64,000 nucleotides of DNA from JBLMXQ01 sp050257855 (GTDB lineage Bacteria; Acidobacteriota; Vicinamibacteria; Vicinamibacterales; CAVVIG01), in contig JBLMXQ010000133.1 in the NCBI GenBank assembly GCA_050257855.1, positions 106,685-170,684 on the forward strand, given 5' to 3'. Shown here one piece after another: positions 8,779-17,121 of the stretch. The notes under the pieces are model-generated. The model ran no database searches and was not told the DNA's origin. It saw only the letters and a program-made list of their open reading frames with translations. The position numbers were made by a program, and so were the translations under genes. Each line of letters starts with the position of its first letter. Within the stretch, counting starts at the first letter, position 1.

Positions 8779-9901
8779 TCCCCGACGACGATGCGGCCAT
8801 CGCGTACTGGTTCTCCTGCGGCGCGGGAGGCTGCGGGAGGCGCGGGAGCGCGTAGCGGTGCACCTCGCGCGCGAGGTCGTCTTCGGTCGGGGCGGTCGGA
8901 CGGCAGTGCAGTCGGACCCAGACGCGCAGCAGGGGGTCGGCGAAGCTGTAGCGCTTCTGTCGCGATGTGACGAGGTCCACGTCCTCCAGCCACGACAGGT
9001 AGTCCTTGGTCGAGCCGGGCGTGCGCTGGAGCCGGTGCGAGATCTCGGTCAGCGTCAGCCCCTCCTCGTCGGCCAGAATCTCGAGGATCGCCTTCAGCGC
9101 GCCGTAGCCGCGGGCGCGGTGCAGGCGCAGCTCGTACGCGAAGCCGCACTCGGCGGCCAGACGTCCGCCGCGGCCGAGCAGCGCGGCAAGCGCGCCCAGG
9201 GGATCGGCGATGCCCGACGCGGCGCCGCTGCGCATGGCCGCGAGCTCGTCCCCGAGGGCGCGTACGTAGCCGGGCCGGCCGTCGCCCAGCGCCTGGACGG
9301 TGCGCGCGAGATACTCCGCGTCGTGCGGGTCGGCGGCGGCCCCGGCGCCGCCGATCATGTCGAGCGTCTCCTCGACCGTGAGCGGGGGCATGTGAATCAC
9401 CTCGAAGCGGGCCGATCGATCGCGCAGCAGCCGCAGCGTGCGTGCCGTGTAGCGACTCGTCAGGACGAAGCGGTTGGCGCTGGCCGAGAGCCCGTCGATG
9501 AGCTCGTGCAGCACGCGGCGCAGTCCGGGGAAGCTCTCGAACGTGCGGAGTTCGAGGAACTCGTCGAGCACGAAGGTGGCCGGCGCGCCGCCGCCGCCGG
9601 CGCGGACGCCCGTGAAGAAGGCGAGGGCCGCTTCGAAGGCGGCGCGCGCGCCCTGCGGCGCCGGTTCGGTGGCGGGGAACGGCGACGTGGACAGCACGGC
9701 CCCCAGGAAGCGCTCGGGCGTCGTCGCCGTCCGTTCGACGTCGATGTACTGCGCCATGCCGCGGCCCGCGCGATCGTGGATCTGCTGCGCGAGCACGCTG
9801 CGGCCGCTGCCGCATCCGCCGACGAGCACCGGAATTCGCGACGGCGACGCGTCGAGCGCGCCGAGAACGCGCCGCGCCAGCGCGGACCGTGCGGCCATCA
9901 T
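8762..9901 (-). CDS. P-loop ATPase with C-terminal winged helix, coupled to hutU
   Basis: A 379-residue cytoplasmic ATPase. Walker A GGCGSGRS lies near residues 28-35 and Walker B TFVLDEFLEL near 109-118. A C-terminal winged-helix region (GALKAILEILADEEGLTLTEISHRL, then STKDYLSWLEDVDLV) is followed by YSFADPLLRVWVRLH, the pattern seen at the end of archaeal-type ATPase/DUF234 proteins. The start overlaps the hutU stop (ATGA at 9898-9901), implying translational coupling to histidine degradation. At its 3' end it runs 17 bases into the convergent RNase III gene. A DNA-binding or regulatory ATPase role is inference; I do not know this family as part of hut operons. Confidence 0.75.
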   Translation of the reverse strand: MMAARSALARRVLGALDASPSRIPVLVGGCGSGRSVLAQQIHDRAGRGMAQYIDVERTATTPERFLGAVLSTSPFPATEPAPQGARAAFEAALAFFTGVRAGGGGAPATFVLDEFLELRTFESFPGLRRVLHELIDGLSASANRFVLTSRYTARTLRLLRDRSARFEVIHMPPLTVEETLDMIGGAGAAADPHDAEYLARTVQALGDGRPGYVRALGDELAAMRSGAASGIADPLGALAALLGRGGRLAAECGFAYELRLHRARGYGALKAILEILADEEGLTLTEISHRLQRTPGSTKDYLSWLEDVDLVTSRQKRYSFADPLLRVWVRLHCRPTAPTEDDLAREVHRYALPRLPQPPAPQENQYAMAASSSGIIEID

Positions 9902-11595
9902 GCCCGCTCCTCCCGCATCGGCAGCCGCAGCCCTGCGCGCGCTGCGGTCGCCAGCGCTTCAGGATACCCTGCGTCGGCGTGCCGGGCGACGCCGATGCCG
10001 GGATCGCAGGTGAGCACGCGCTGCAGCTTCTCGTCGGCTTCGGACGTTCCGTCGGCGACGACCACCATGCCCGCGTGGAGCGAGTAGCCGATTCCGACCC
10101 CGCCGCCGTGGTGCACCGACACCCAGGTGGCGCCGCTCGAGGTGTTCAACAGCGCGTTGAGCACCGGCCAGTCGGCGATTGCATCGCTGCCGTCACGCAT
10201 GCCTTCCGTCTCCCGGTTCGGCGACGCCACCGACCCCGTATCCAGATGATCGCGGCCGATGACGATTGGCGCCCTGATCGCACCCTCCCGCACGAGCGCG
10301 TTGATGCGCAGCCCGAACCGCGCGCGATCGCCGAGCCCGAGCCAGAGAATCCGCGCCGGCAGTCCCTGAAACGCCACCCGCTCGCGCGCGAGCGTCAGCC
10401 AGCGGACCAGCGCCTCGTCCGCCTCGCTGCCCGGTCCGCGCCCGCCCGCCCGCCCGAACAGTTCCAGCGCCGCGTCGTCGGTGACGCGGATGTCGTCGGG
10501 GTCGCCCGACAGCGCGGCCCAGCGGAACGGGCCCTTGCCCTCGCAGAACAGCGGCCTGATGTACTCCGGCACGAAGCCGGGAATGTCGAACGCGTCGGCC
10601 ACGCCGGCCTGCTTCGCCTGCGCGCGGATGTTGTTGCCGTAGTCGAACGTGACGGCGCCTCGGCGCATCAGCACGAGCATCGCCCGCACGTGCACGGCCA
10701 TCGCCTCCATCGCCCGCGCGATGTAGGCCGCCGGGTCCGACTGCCGCAGCCGGACGGCCTCGTCGAGCGTGATCCCGTTCGGTACGTAGCCGTTCAGCGC
10801 GTCGTGCGCGGAGGTCTGGTCCGTCAGCACGTCGGGGACGAGGCCCCGCGCCACGAGAGCCGGCAGGACGTCGGCTACGTTGGCGCGCAGCCCGATCGAG
10901 CGCGCCGTCCGCTCGCGCGTCCAGCGGCCGACCTTGTCGAGCGCCTCATCGAGGCTGTCGGTGGCTTCGTCGAGATACCTGGTCGCCAGGCGCCGCGCGA
11001 TGCGCTGGGGATCGACCTCGACGACGAGCGCGGCGGCGCCGTTCATGACGGCCGCGAGCGGCTGGGCGCCGCCCATGCCGCCGAGGCCGGCGGTCACGAC
11101 GAGACGGCCGGCGAGCGATCCGCCGAAGTGGCGCCGCGCCACGGCGGCCAGCGTCTCGTACGTGCCCTGGACGATGCCCTGGCTGCCGATGTAGATCCAG
11201 CTGCCGGCGGTCATCTGTCCGAACATCGTCAGGCCGCGGTGCTCGAGATCGCGGAAGTTCTCCCAGGTCGCCCAGGCCGGCACGAGCAGCGCGTTCGCGA
11301 TCAGCACGCGCGGCGCCCACCGGTGCGTGCGGAAGACGCCGACCGGTTTGCCGGACTGGACGAGCAGCGTCTCGTCGTGCTCGAGGTCGCGCAGCGTGCG
11401 GACGATCGCGTCGAACGCCGGCCAGCTGCGCGCCGCACGCCCCGATCCGCCGTAGACGACCAGCTCGTCGGGCCGCTCGGCGACGTCGGGGTCGAGGTTG
11501 TTCATGAGCATGCGCAGTGCCGCTTCCTGCGGCCACCCCTTGCAGGTGATCGCGGTGCCGCGCGGAGCTCGGATAGTGCGGGTGGCGGTAGCCAT
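9898..11595 (-). CDS. hutU: Urocanate hydratase
   Basis: A 565-residue urocanase, the second enzyme of histidine degradation, converting urocanate to imidazolonepropionate with tightly bound NAD+. Recognisable segments: CKGWPQEAALRMLMNNLDP, VYGGSGRAARSW, VQSGKPVGVFRTH, TAGSWIYIGSQGIVQGTYET, TAGLGGMGGAQPLA, TDQTSAHDALNGYVP, MRRGAVTFDYGNNIR and SGATWVSVHHGGGVGIGYS. Length is standard. It lies downstream of hutH on the same strand, 103 bases away, with its own promoter-like sequence in the gap, and is coupled to the ATPase gene behind it. hutI and the later enzymes are not in the window. Confidence 0.97.
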   Translation of the reverse strand: MATATRTIRAPRGTAITCKGWPQEAALRMLMNNLDPDVAERPDELVVYGGSGRAARSWPAFDAIVRTLRDLEHDETLLVQSGKPVGVFRTHRWAPRVLIANALLVPAWATWENFRDLEHRGLTMFGQMTAGSWIYIGSQGIVQGTYETLAAVARRHFGGSLAGRLVVTAGLGGMGGAQPLAAVMNGAAALVVEVDPQRIARRLATRYLDEATDSLDEALDKVGRWTRERTARSIGLRANVADVLPALVARGLVPDVLTDQTSAHDALNGYVPNGITLDEAVRLRQSDPAAYIARAMEAMAVHVRAMLVLMRRGAVTFDYGNNIRAQAKQAGVADAFDIPGFVPEYIRPLFCEGKGPFRWAALSGDPDDIRVTDDAALELFGRAGGRGPGSEADEALVRWLTLARERVAFQGLPARILWLGLGDRARFGLRINALVREGAIRAPIVIGRDHLDTGSVASPNRETEGMRDGSDAIADWPVLNALLNTSSGATWVSVHHGGGVGIGYSLHAGMVVVADGTSEADEKLQRVLTCDPGIGVARHADAGYPEALATAARAGLRLPMREERA

Positions 11596-11650
11596 TGAAC
11601 GTCGAACGCCGGGATCGATGCGGACGTGAGAGCGCGCCCGTGAAGACTAG

Positions 11651-11679
11651 ACCTTAAGAAGCGGCGCGAGTGTTGTCAA
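11651..11679 (-). promoter_or_regulatory. Candidate sigma-70 promoter for hutU
   Basis: Read on the minus strand, TTGACA (11679-11674) and TAAGGT (11656-11651) are separated by exactly 17 bases, in an unusually AT-rich patch between hutH and hutU. It predicts a leader of about 50 bases before hutU. It would let hutU be transcribed independently of hutH. Confidence 0.4.
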
Positions 11680-11698
11680 TTTGAAAATGAAATATTTT

Positions 11699-13231
11699 TC
11701 ACTTGACTCCACCGCCGCATGCGTTCTCGATCGCGCTCGTCGCGATCAGCTCCGCGATCGCGGCGATGTCGGGCGCCGGCGCGCGGTCCGCGTCGAGCGT
11801 CGGCACGCGCGATCGCACCAGCGCGTGCACGCGCGCGAGCGGCGGCGATGTCGTGAGCGGCGCGAGCAGGTCGATCGCCTGGCACGCGCAGAGCAGTTCG
11901 ATCGCCACGACCTCGCGCACGCGCGCGACGACGGTCGCGGCCTTGAGCGCCGCCGTCATGCTCATGCTCACGTGGTCTTCCTTGTTCGCCGACGTCGGAA
12001 TCGTGTCGACGCCGGCCGGATGCGCGAGGCTCTTCGCCTCGGACGCCACCGCCGCCGCCGTCACCTGCGCCAGCATGAGCCCCGATCGCAGGCCGCCCTC
12101 GCGCGTCAGAAACGCCGGCAGGCCGCTCAGCGTCGGATCGACCAGCCGATCGGTCCGGCGCTCGCTGATCGTGGCGAGCGGCACGATCGCCGACGCCAGC
12201 AGGTCGGCCGCCATCGCAATCGGCTGCCCGTGGAAGTTACCGCCGGACACGATGTCGCCGGTGTCGGCGAAGACCATCGGGTTGTCGGTGGCCGCATTGG
12301 CCTCGATCGCCGCGATCTCGCGCGCGAAGCGCAGCGCCTCGCGCGCCGCGCCGTGCACCTGCGGCGCGCATCGCAGCGAGTAGGCGTCCTGCACGCGGCC
12401 GCAGTTGGCGTGCGAGGCGTTGATGCCGCTGCCGCGGATGAGCCGCTCCAGGTTCGCTGCCGACGCCATCTGGCCCGGGAACGGCCGCGCCTCGTGGAGG
12501 CGCGCCTCGAACGGGTGGTACGACCCGCGCAGCGCATCGATCGACAGCGCCGCGACGATGTCGGCCGCGCGCGCCAGCCGTTCGGCGTCGAGGATGGCGA
12601 GCGCGAGCACCGCCGTGGAGACCTGGGTGCCGTTGATGAGCGCGAGCCCTTCCTTGGGACCGAGGGCGACCGGCGTCAGCCCCGCGAGCCGCAGCGCCTC
12701 GCCGCCGGGCAGGACGCGTCCCGGCGAACCGGTCCCCTGGTCGACCGTTGCCTCGCCCTCGCCGATGAGGACGAGCGCGAGGTGGGCGAGCGGCGCCAGG
12801 TCGCCGCTCGCGCCGACCGACCCGCGCGAGGGCACGACCGGATGCACGCGCCGGTTCAGGAGCGCGACCAGCGCCTCGAGCGTGTCGAGGCGGATGCCGG
12901 AAAAGCCCTTCGCGAGGACGTTCGCCCGCAGCGCCATCGACGCCCGGACGTCGCGTGCCGGCAGCGCCGCGCCGACGCCCGCGGCATGGCTCCGCAGCAG
13001 GTTGACCTGGAGCGCCTCGAGCGCGTCGGGCGCGATCTTCACCTCGGCGAACGATCCGAAGCCGGTGTTGATGCCGTACACCGGCGCGTCCCCGTGCGCA
13101 TGCCGATCGACGACGGCCCGCGCCGCGCGCACGCGATCGGCCGCGGCCGGCGCGATTGCCACCGGCGCGCCGCCCTCCGCGACGGCGGCGAGTTGTTCGA
13201 GGGTGAGGGAGTGGCCGTCGAGGAGAATCAT
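11699..13231 (-). CDS. hutH: Histidine ammonia-lyase
   Basis: A 510-residue enzyme that deaminates histidine to trans-urocanate. The MIO prosthetic group forms from Ala141-Ser142-Gly143 in SRGSVGASGDLAPLAH; Tyr52 in VYGINTGFG matches the conserved active-site tyrosine, and GPKEGLALINGTQ, SGGNFHGQP and ANKEDHVSM are further family signatures. The start is the ATG at 13231 giving MILLDGHSLT; the frame stays open upstream to 13369 but that part overlaps divergent purA and has no family similarity. Only 28 bases separate it from purA, so promoters for the pair must overlap each other or the coding ends. Confidence 0.96.
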   Translation of the reverse strand: MILLDGHSLTLEQLAAVAEGGAPVAIAPAAADRVRAARAVVDRHAHGDAPVYGINTGFGSFAEVKIAPDALEALQVNLLRSHAAGVGAALPARDVRASMALRANVLAKGFSGIRLDTLEALVALLNRRVHPVVPSRGSVGASGDLAPLAHLALVLIGEGEATVDQGTGSPGRVLPGGEALRLAGLTPVALGPKEGLALINGTQVSTAVLALAILDAERLARAADIVAALSIDALRGSYHPFEARLHEARPFPGQMASAANLERLIRGSGINASHANCGRVQDAYSLRCAPQVHGAAREALRFAREIAAIEANAATDNPMVFADTGDIVSGGNFHGQPIAMAADLLASAIVPLATISERRTDRLVDPTLSGLPAFLTREGGLRSGLMLAQVTAAAVASEAKSLAHPAGVDTIPTSANKEDHVSMSMTAALKAATVVARVREVVAIELLCACQAIDLLAPLTTSPPLARVHALVRSRVPTLDADRAPAPDIAAIAELIATSAIENACGGGVK

Positions 13232-13241
13232 GGATGTCGAG

Positions 13242-13247
13242 TAGAAT
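13242..13247 (+). promoter_or_regulatory. Candidate -10 element for purA
   Basis: TAGAAT ends 12 bases before the purA ATG, predicting a leader of about six bases. No convincing -35 is visible; upstream sequence is the start of hutH. Confidence 0.25.
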
Positions 13248-13259
13248 CTTAATCCGACT

Positions 13260-14561
13260 ATGAATCTAGCCGTGCTCGGCGCGCAATGGGGAGACGAGGG
13301 CAAGGGCAAGATTGTCGACCTGCTGACGTCCCGCTTTTCGATTGTCGCCCGGTACCAGGGCGGGCACAACGCGGGCCATACGGTCTACGTCGACGGGACC
13401 AAGTTCATCCTGCGCCTCATGCCGTCCGGCATTCTTCACCCAGGCGTGACCTGCGTGATCGGCAACGGGCTCGTCGTCGATCCGGAGGCGCTGTTCGCCG
13501 AGATCGACGAACTGAACGCCCACGGCGTCGATACGGCCGGGCGCATCGTCATCAGCGACAAGGCGCACCTGATCCTGCCGTATCACCGCGACCTCGATCT
13601 GCTGTCGGAGGCGCGGCGCGGCGAGCGCAGGATCGGCACGACCTCCCGCGGCATCGGCCCGGCCTACGAGGACAAGATCGCGCGCCGCGGCATCCGCGTG
13701 TGCGACCTCGCCGATCCGCGCGGGCTCGAGCAGGGCGTGCGCGACAACGTCGCCGCGCGCAACCGCCTCGTGCAGGACTCCACGATGGACTGGCGCCCGG
13801 TGTTCGAGCGGCTGCTCGCGCTCGCCGAGCGCATCCGGCCGATGGTCAGGGACGTGTCGCTGCTGCTGTCGCGCGCCATGCGCGAAGGGCGGCCGGTTCT
13901 GTTCGAGGGCGCCCAGGGCACGCTGCTCGACATCGATCACGGCACGTATCCGTACGTGACCTCGTCGAACGCGTCGATCGGCGGTGTCTGCACCGGCCTC
14001 GGCGTCGGCCCGCGCGCCATCGACGGCGTTCTCGGCGTCGCCAAGGCGTACACGACGCGCGTCGGCGAAGGGCCGCTCCCGACGGAGCTGACCGGCGAGG
14101 CGGGGAACCGGCTCCGCGACAGCGGCAACGAGTACGGGGCCGTCACGGGGCGGCCGCGCCGCTGCGGCTGGTACGACGCGGTGGCGGTCCGTTACGGCGT
14201 CCGCATCAACGGGCTCGATGCCCTCGCACTCACCAAGCTCGACGTGCTCGACGGCCTGCGCGAGATTCCGGTGTGCACCGCGTATCGATGCGGCTCGCGC
14301 GTCATCGAGGAGTTCCCGTCGGATCTCGGCCAGCTCGCCGAGTGTGAGCCCGTCTACGAGACGCTGCCCGGCTGGTCGAAGCCGACGCGGGGAGTGCGGT
14401 CGTTCGGCGACCTGCCCGATGCCGCCCGCCGGTACGTCGCGCGGCTCGAGGAGATCACGGGCGTGCCCGCCGCCATCATCTCGACCGGCTCGGACCGCGA
14501 TGACACCATCGTGCGCCACGACATCGTCGGAGCGCGGTTGACCGGCTTCGCCCTGACCTGA
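13260..14561 (+). CDS. purA: Adenylosuccinate synthetase
   Basis: A 433-residue enzyme of AMP synthesis, joining IMP and aspartate with GTP to give adenylosuccinate. The N-terminal loop GAQWGDEGKGK (residues 7-17) and HNAGHT are the GTP- and IMP-binding motifs; GTTSRGIGPAYEDK, LFEGAQGTLLDIDHGTYPYVTSSN, GVAKAYTTRVGEGPLPTEL, TGRPRRCGW and LTKLDVLDGL continue the family pattern to the C-terminus. The ATG at 13260 is preceded by almost no leader. The gene is followed directly by a cluster of palindromic repeats. Confidence 0.98.
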   Translation: MNLAVLGAQWGDEGKGKIVDLLTSRFSIVARYQGGHNAGHTVYVDGTKFILRLMPSGILHPGVTCVIGNGLVVDPEALFAEIDELNAHGVDTAGRIVISDKAHLILPYHRDLDLLSEARRGERRIGTTSRGIGPAYEDKIARRGIRVCDLADPRGLEQGVRDNVAARNRLVQDSTMDWRPVFERLLALAERIRPMVRDVSLLLSRAMREGRPVLFEGAQGTLLDIDHGTYPYVTSSNASIGGVCTGLGVGPRAIDGVLGVAKAYTTRVGEGPLPTELTGEAGNRLRDSGNEYGAVTGRPRRCGWYDAVAVRYGVRINGLDALALTKLDVLDGLREIPVCTAYRCGSRVIEEFPSDLGQLAECEPVYETLPGWSKPTRGVRSFGDLPDAARRYVARLEEITGVPAAIISTGSDRDDTIVRHDIVGARLTGFALT

Positions 14562-14569
14562 AGGAATCA

Positions 14570-14591
14570 GGGATGGTCTGAAGACCATCCC
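14570..14591. repeat. Palindromic repeat, divergent copy after purA
   Basis: A perfect inverted repeat with arms GGGATGGTCT and AGACCATCCC around a two-base centre, eight bases behind the purA stop. It is a variant of the GGGACGGTCT family found at 14631, 27648, 32078 and 51191. It can fold as a hairpin in RNA from either strand and may act as a purA terminator, although no T-tract follows. Confidence 0.7.
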
Positions 14592-14630
14592 CTACAGATG
14601 ATGAGGGTCCGGTACGGACGTGCCATCCCC

Positions 14631-14700
14631 TGTAGGGGACTGTCTTCAGACCGTCCCCACGGTCTTCAGACCGTCCCCACGGTCTTCAGACCGTCCCTAC
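14631..14700. repeat. Tandem copies of the GGTCTTCAGACC palindrome
   Basis: Three palindromes with arms around ACGGTCT/AGACCGT follow one another with a 20-base period (ACGGTCTTCAGACCGTCCCC, then a copy ending CCCT). The last copy provides the TAG stop of the minus-strand PilZ gene. The motif CTACAGATGATG follows both this cluster and the copy at 14570, which suggests the unit includes some flank. Confidence 0.8.
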
Positions 14701-15347
14701 AGATGATGCGGGCCGCGGTGGCGGGTGCAGAAGGCGTCGACCGCTTCGCCGTTGGCGTCCACGAACTCGATGCCGGCGCGATAGCGCGGGCCGCTCGTCG
14801 ACGGCATCTCGAACGATGCCCAGGCGACGGCAGCGTTGAAGCGGATGCTTCCGTGGTCGTCGGCGAGCGCGATCCGCACGCGCTGGTTCGGTCGCAGAAT
14901 CGTCGAGGAGACGACCTGTGCGCCGAGGCTCGACAGATCGACCAGCGTCGCGGCGTTGCCGTCCACCATCACGCCGACCGTTCCCGGAATCTTGAAGCGC
15001 GGCGCACGCCGCGTGCCGCGCTGATCGAGCGGCACGGGAGCGTCGACGTCTTCGGACGGCCCCGGCGCCACTTCCACGGCGTCCGTTTCGGGCGAGACGA
15101 TGCGAATCTGGGACCTCTTGAGCGACGGGTCGGCCTTGATGCGATTGACGAGCGCCGTCCCGCGCGGCGTCGCCGCGAACTGCCGCTCCAGCGCGACGAC
15201 CCGCGGCCGCTTCTCGATGATCACCTCGAGCGCGCGGAGCGCGTCGGCGTCGGCGAACGTCAGCAGCTCGCCTTCTTCCGTGGACGTGGCCTCGAGCGCC
15301 GGCAGCAGATCGGGCGCCGCAATCAGGACCGTACAGGGCCGCCGCAC
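14697..15347 (-). CDS. PilZ-domain protein with an N-terminal receiver-like region
   Basis: A 216-residue cytoplasmic protein. The C-terminal half is a PilZ domain, the common c-di-GMP binding fold: an Arg-rich RRAPRFKIPG switch is followed by VDLSSLGAQVVS, which matches the usual [D/N]xSxxG motif. The first 100 residues (TVLIAAPDLLPALEATSTEEGELLTFADADALRALEVI, then RPRVVALERQF) read like a receiver-related fold without an obvious phospho-acceptor aspartate. The GTG start lies four bases after the lepB stop, so both are probably one transcript. The protein ends with the residues His-Leu, the stop being taken from an intergenic repeat. Confidence 0.82.
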   Translation of the reverse strand: MRRPCTVLIAAPDLLPALEATSTEEGELLTFADADALRALEVIIEKRPRVVALERQFAATPRGTALVNRIKADPSLKRSQIRIVSPETDAVEVAPGPSEDVDAPVPLDQRGTRRAPRFKIPGTVGVMVDGNAATLVDLSSLGAQVVSSTILRPNQRVRIALADDHGSIRFNAAVAWASFEMPSTSGPRYRAGIEFVDANGEAVDAFCTRHRGPHHL

Positions 15348-15351
15348 AAGC

Positions 15352-16032
15352 CTACTGGAAGATGCGGGCGTCCTGGAGCGGCCACCACCGGACCTTCACC
15401 TTGCCGACGATATACTTCTTCGGCACCTGGCCCCAGTGGCGGCTGTCCGAGCTGTTGTTGCGGTGGTCGCCCATCACGAAGTAGTAGCCCTGCTTGATGA
15501 TTTCCGGGCCCCAGTCGTCGTGGCTCCGGAACGCGTTCGGCACGTAGTCGTCGCGCAGCGGCTGGTCGTTGACGAAGACCTTGCCGTCGACGATCCGCAC
15601 CGTGTCGCCTTCCTTGGCGATCACCCGCTTGACGAACATCTTCTCGGGGTTCAGCGGGTAGTACAGCATCACGATGTCGCCGGGCCGGGGATCGCCGAGC
15701 TCGTACACCAGCTTGTCGACGATCAGGCGATCGTGATCTTCGAGGGTGGGCGCCATGCTCTGGCCATCGACGCGCGCCACCTGAAAGCCGAACGTCACGA
15801 TCAGCGTGGCATAGACGGCCGCCGAGATCAGCGTCTGCAGGCCGGCGGCGATCTCGCGGAACGCGCGCTTCCAGGCGCCCGCGGCCGGCGTGGCCGGCTC
15901 GCGGGCCGGAGCGGCGGATACCGGACCGCCGGCGACGCCGACGTTCGCCGGCACGGGCTCGAGCATTGGCGCGAGCGGAGGATTGCTGCCCGGATCCGCC
16001 GGCAACGGGTCGACCGTGGAGAATTCGCTCAT
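15352..16032 (-). CDS. lepB: Signal peptidase I
   Basis: A 226-residue membrane protease that removes Sec signal peptides. A Pro/Ala-rich N-terminus is followed by a transmembrane helix (about 63-85), then box B with the nucleophile in DGQSMAPTL, the general-base Lys in FVKRVIAKEGDTV, and GDHRNNSSDSRHWGQVP near the end. The ATG at 16032 is chosen. The frame stays open upstream, and a GTG at 16095 would add a hydrophobic segment (FAGAGLWLLFLWLIIVPVVL) that could be the first helix of a two-helix LepB; weaker GC bias at third positions there argues against it. The PilZ gene follows four bases later. Confidence 0.93.
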   Translation of the reverse strand: MSEFSTVDPLPADPGSNPPLAPMLEPVPANVGVAGGPVSAAPAREPATPAAGAWKRAFREIAAGLQTLISAAVYATLIVTFGFQVARVDGQSMAPTLEDHDRLIVDKLVYELGDPRPGDIVMLYYPLNPEKMFVKRVIAKEGDTVRIVDGKVFVNDQPLRDDYVPNAFRSHDDWGPEIIKQGYYFVMGDHRNNSSDSRHWGQVPKKYIVGKVKVRWWPLQDARIFQ

Positions 16033-16218
16033 GAGCACTACCGGAACGATAATCAGCCACAAGAATAGCAGCCAGAGTCCCGCTCCCGCAAACACGAGGC
16101 GTTCCGACAGCCTTTGCGCGTCGCGCCACCGGCCGGAAGGCGTGACCGGAGCGGCTGACGGCCCGTCTCTTGCTTTCGCGTTAGACGGTTCATTCCGGGA
16201 GAAACAGGAGGTTTTTCG

Positions 16219-17067
16219 ATGATGAAGAAGCTGATTGCCACCGCCGCACTGCTGGCCTGCGCGGGAGGGTACGCGATCGCGCAGACGCAGGTGACCTTCG
16301 TCCTCACCGACGGCCAGCGCAAGATCGGAACGCTCGTGCCGGATACCGACAAGCACGAGAACGGCATCGACGGATATACCATCAAGCCGCGCACCGGTGC
16401 CGACCAGACGATTCCGGACGCGCAACTGGCCGTGATTGACTTCGTCGGCGGGCAGCCGTCCCCGGCTGAACTGCAGGCGCTCCCCGCGGGCGGCACTCAC
16501 GTGCTCGTGCTGCGCAACGGCGCCCATCAGCAGGGGCACCTCGTCAACATCGTCAGCGCCCGGACGGTGATCTGGCAGAACCAGGCCGGCCAGCAGCAGC
16601 GGTACGCGCTCAACGATGTCGGCCGCATCTACCTGAACATGGCGGCCGCCCGCACCGCGTACAACTACACAGGCCAGACCCTCGGCACGCCGGGCGTCCC
16701 AGGGCAGGCCGTTCCCGGCACGGTGCAGGTGATGGCGAATCAGGCCTGGACATCGACCGGCATTGCCGTCAAGAAGGGCGATCGCGTGACCTTCACGACC
16801 ACCGGGCAGATTCAGTTCGGCGCGTCGTCGGACATGACGGCGGGGCCGGACGGCAACGGCAACGTGAGGAGCGGCGCCTATCCGGTGCCGCAGATGCCGG
16901 TCGGCGGCCTGATCGGCAAGGTCGGCAACAGCGCCCCGTTCTCGATCGGGTCGAACTCGCAACCGATCGTCATGCCGGCCAGCGGGCTTCTGCTGCTCGG
17001 CGTCAACGACAACGAGGCGAACGACAACTCGGGCTTCTTCTCAGTGGCCGTGAGGAAGGTCAGCTAG
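16219..17067 (+). CDS. Exported protein with a LecA-like C-terminal domain
   Basis: A 282-residue protein with a clear signal peptide (MMKKLIATAALLACAGGYAIAQ) and a strong AGGAGG at 16206-16211, seven bases before the ATG. Residues 23-150 are an unrecognised region (FVLTDGQRKIGTLVPDTD, HVLVLRNGAHQQGHLVNI). From about residue 165 the pattern ANQAWTSTGIAVKKGDRVTFTTTG, PVGGLIGKVG, PFSIGS and GLLLLGVNDNEANDNSGFFSVAV resembles the PA-IL/LecA-type galactose-binding fold, whose calcium site uses the Asn/Asp-rich DNEANDNSG loop. Binding of a sugar is therefore plausible but inferred. It is transcribed away from lepB over 186 bases. Confidence 0.8.
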   Translation: MMKKLIATAALLACAGGYAIAQTQVTFVLTDGQRKIGTLVPDTDKHENGIDGYTIKPRTGADQTIPDAQLAVIDFVGGQPSPAELQALPAGGTHVLVLRNGAHQQGHLVNIVSARTVIWQNQAGQQQRYALNDVGRIYLNMAAARTAYNYTGQTLGTPGVPGQAVPGTVQVMANQAWTSTGIAVKKGDRVTFTTTGQIQFGASSDMTAGPDGNGNVRSGAYPVPQMPVGGLIGKVGNSAPFSIGSNSQPIVMPASGLLLLGVNDNEANDNSGFFSVAVRKVS

Positions 17068-17082
17068 GACAGACAAGGGATC

Positions 17083-17116
17083 GCTCGGGGCCCGGGGATT
17101 TCCCGGGCGCCCGAGC
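17083..17116. terminator. Bidirectional GC-rich hairpin between convergent genes
   Basis: Arms GCTCGGGGCCCGGG and CCCGGGCGCCCGAGC pair with a single bulge around a short GATTT loop, between the stops of the LecA-like gene (17067) and the SYLF gene (17122). No T-tract is present on either side, so Rho-independent action is uncertain. Confidence 0.5.
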
Positions 17117-17121
17117 TCCGG

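Noticed and set aside
16033..16095. Hydrophobic N-terminal extension of LepB from a GTG at 16095.
   Set aside because: Third-position GC is lower than in the neighbouring genes and there is no ribosome-binding site, so the ATG at 16032 is preferred; the longer form is noted as an alternative.
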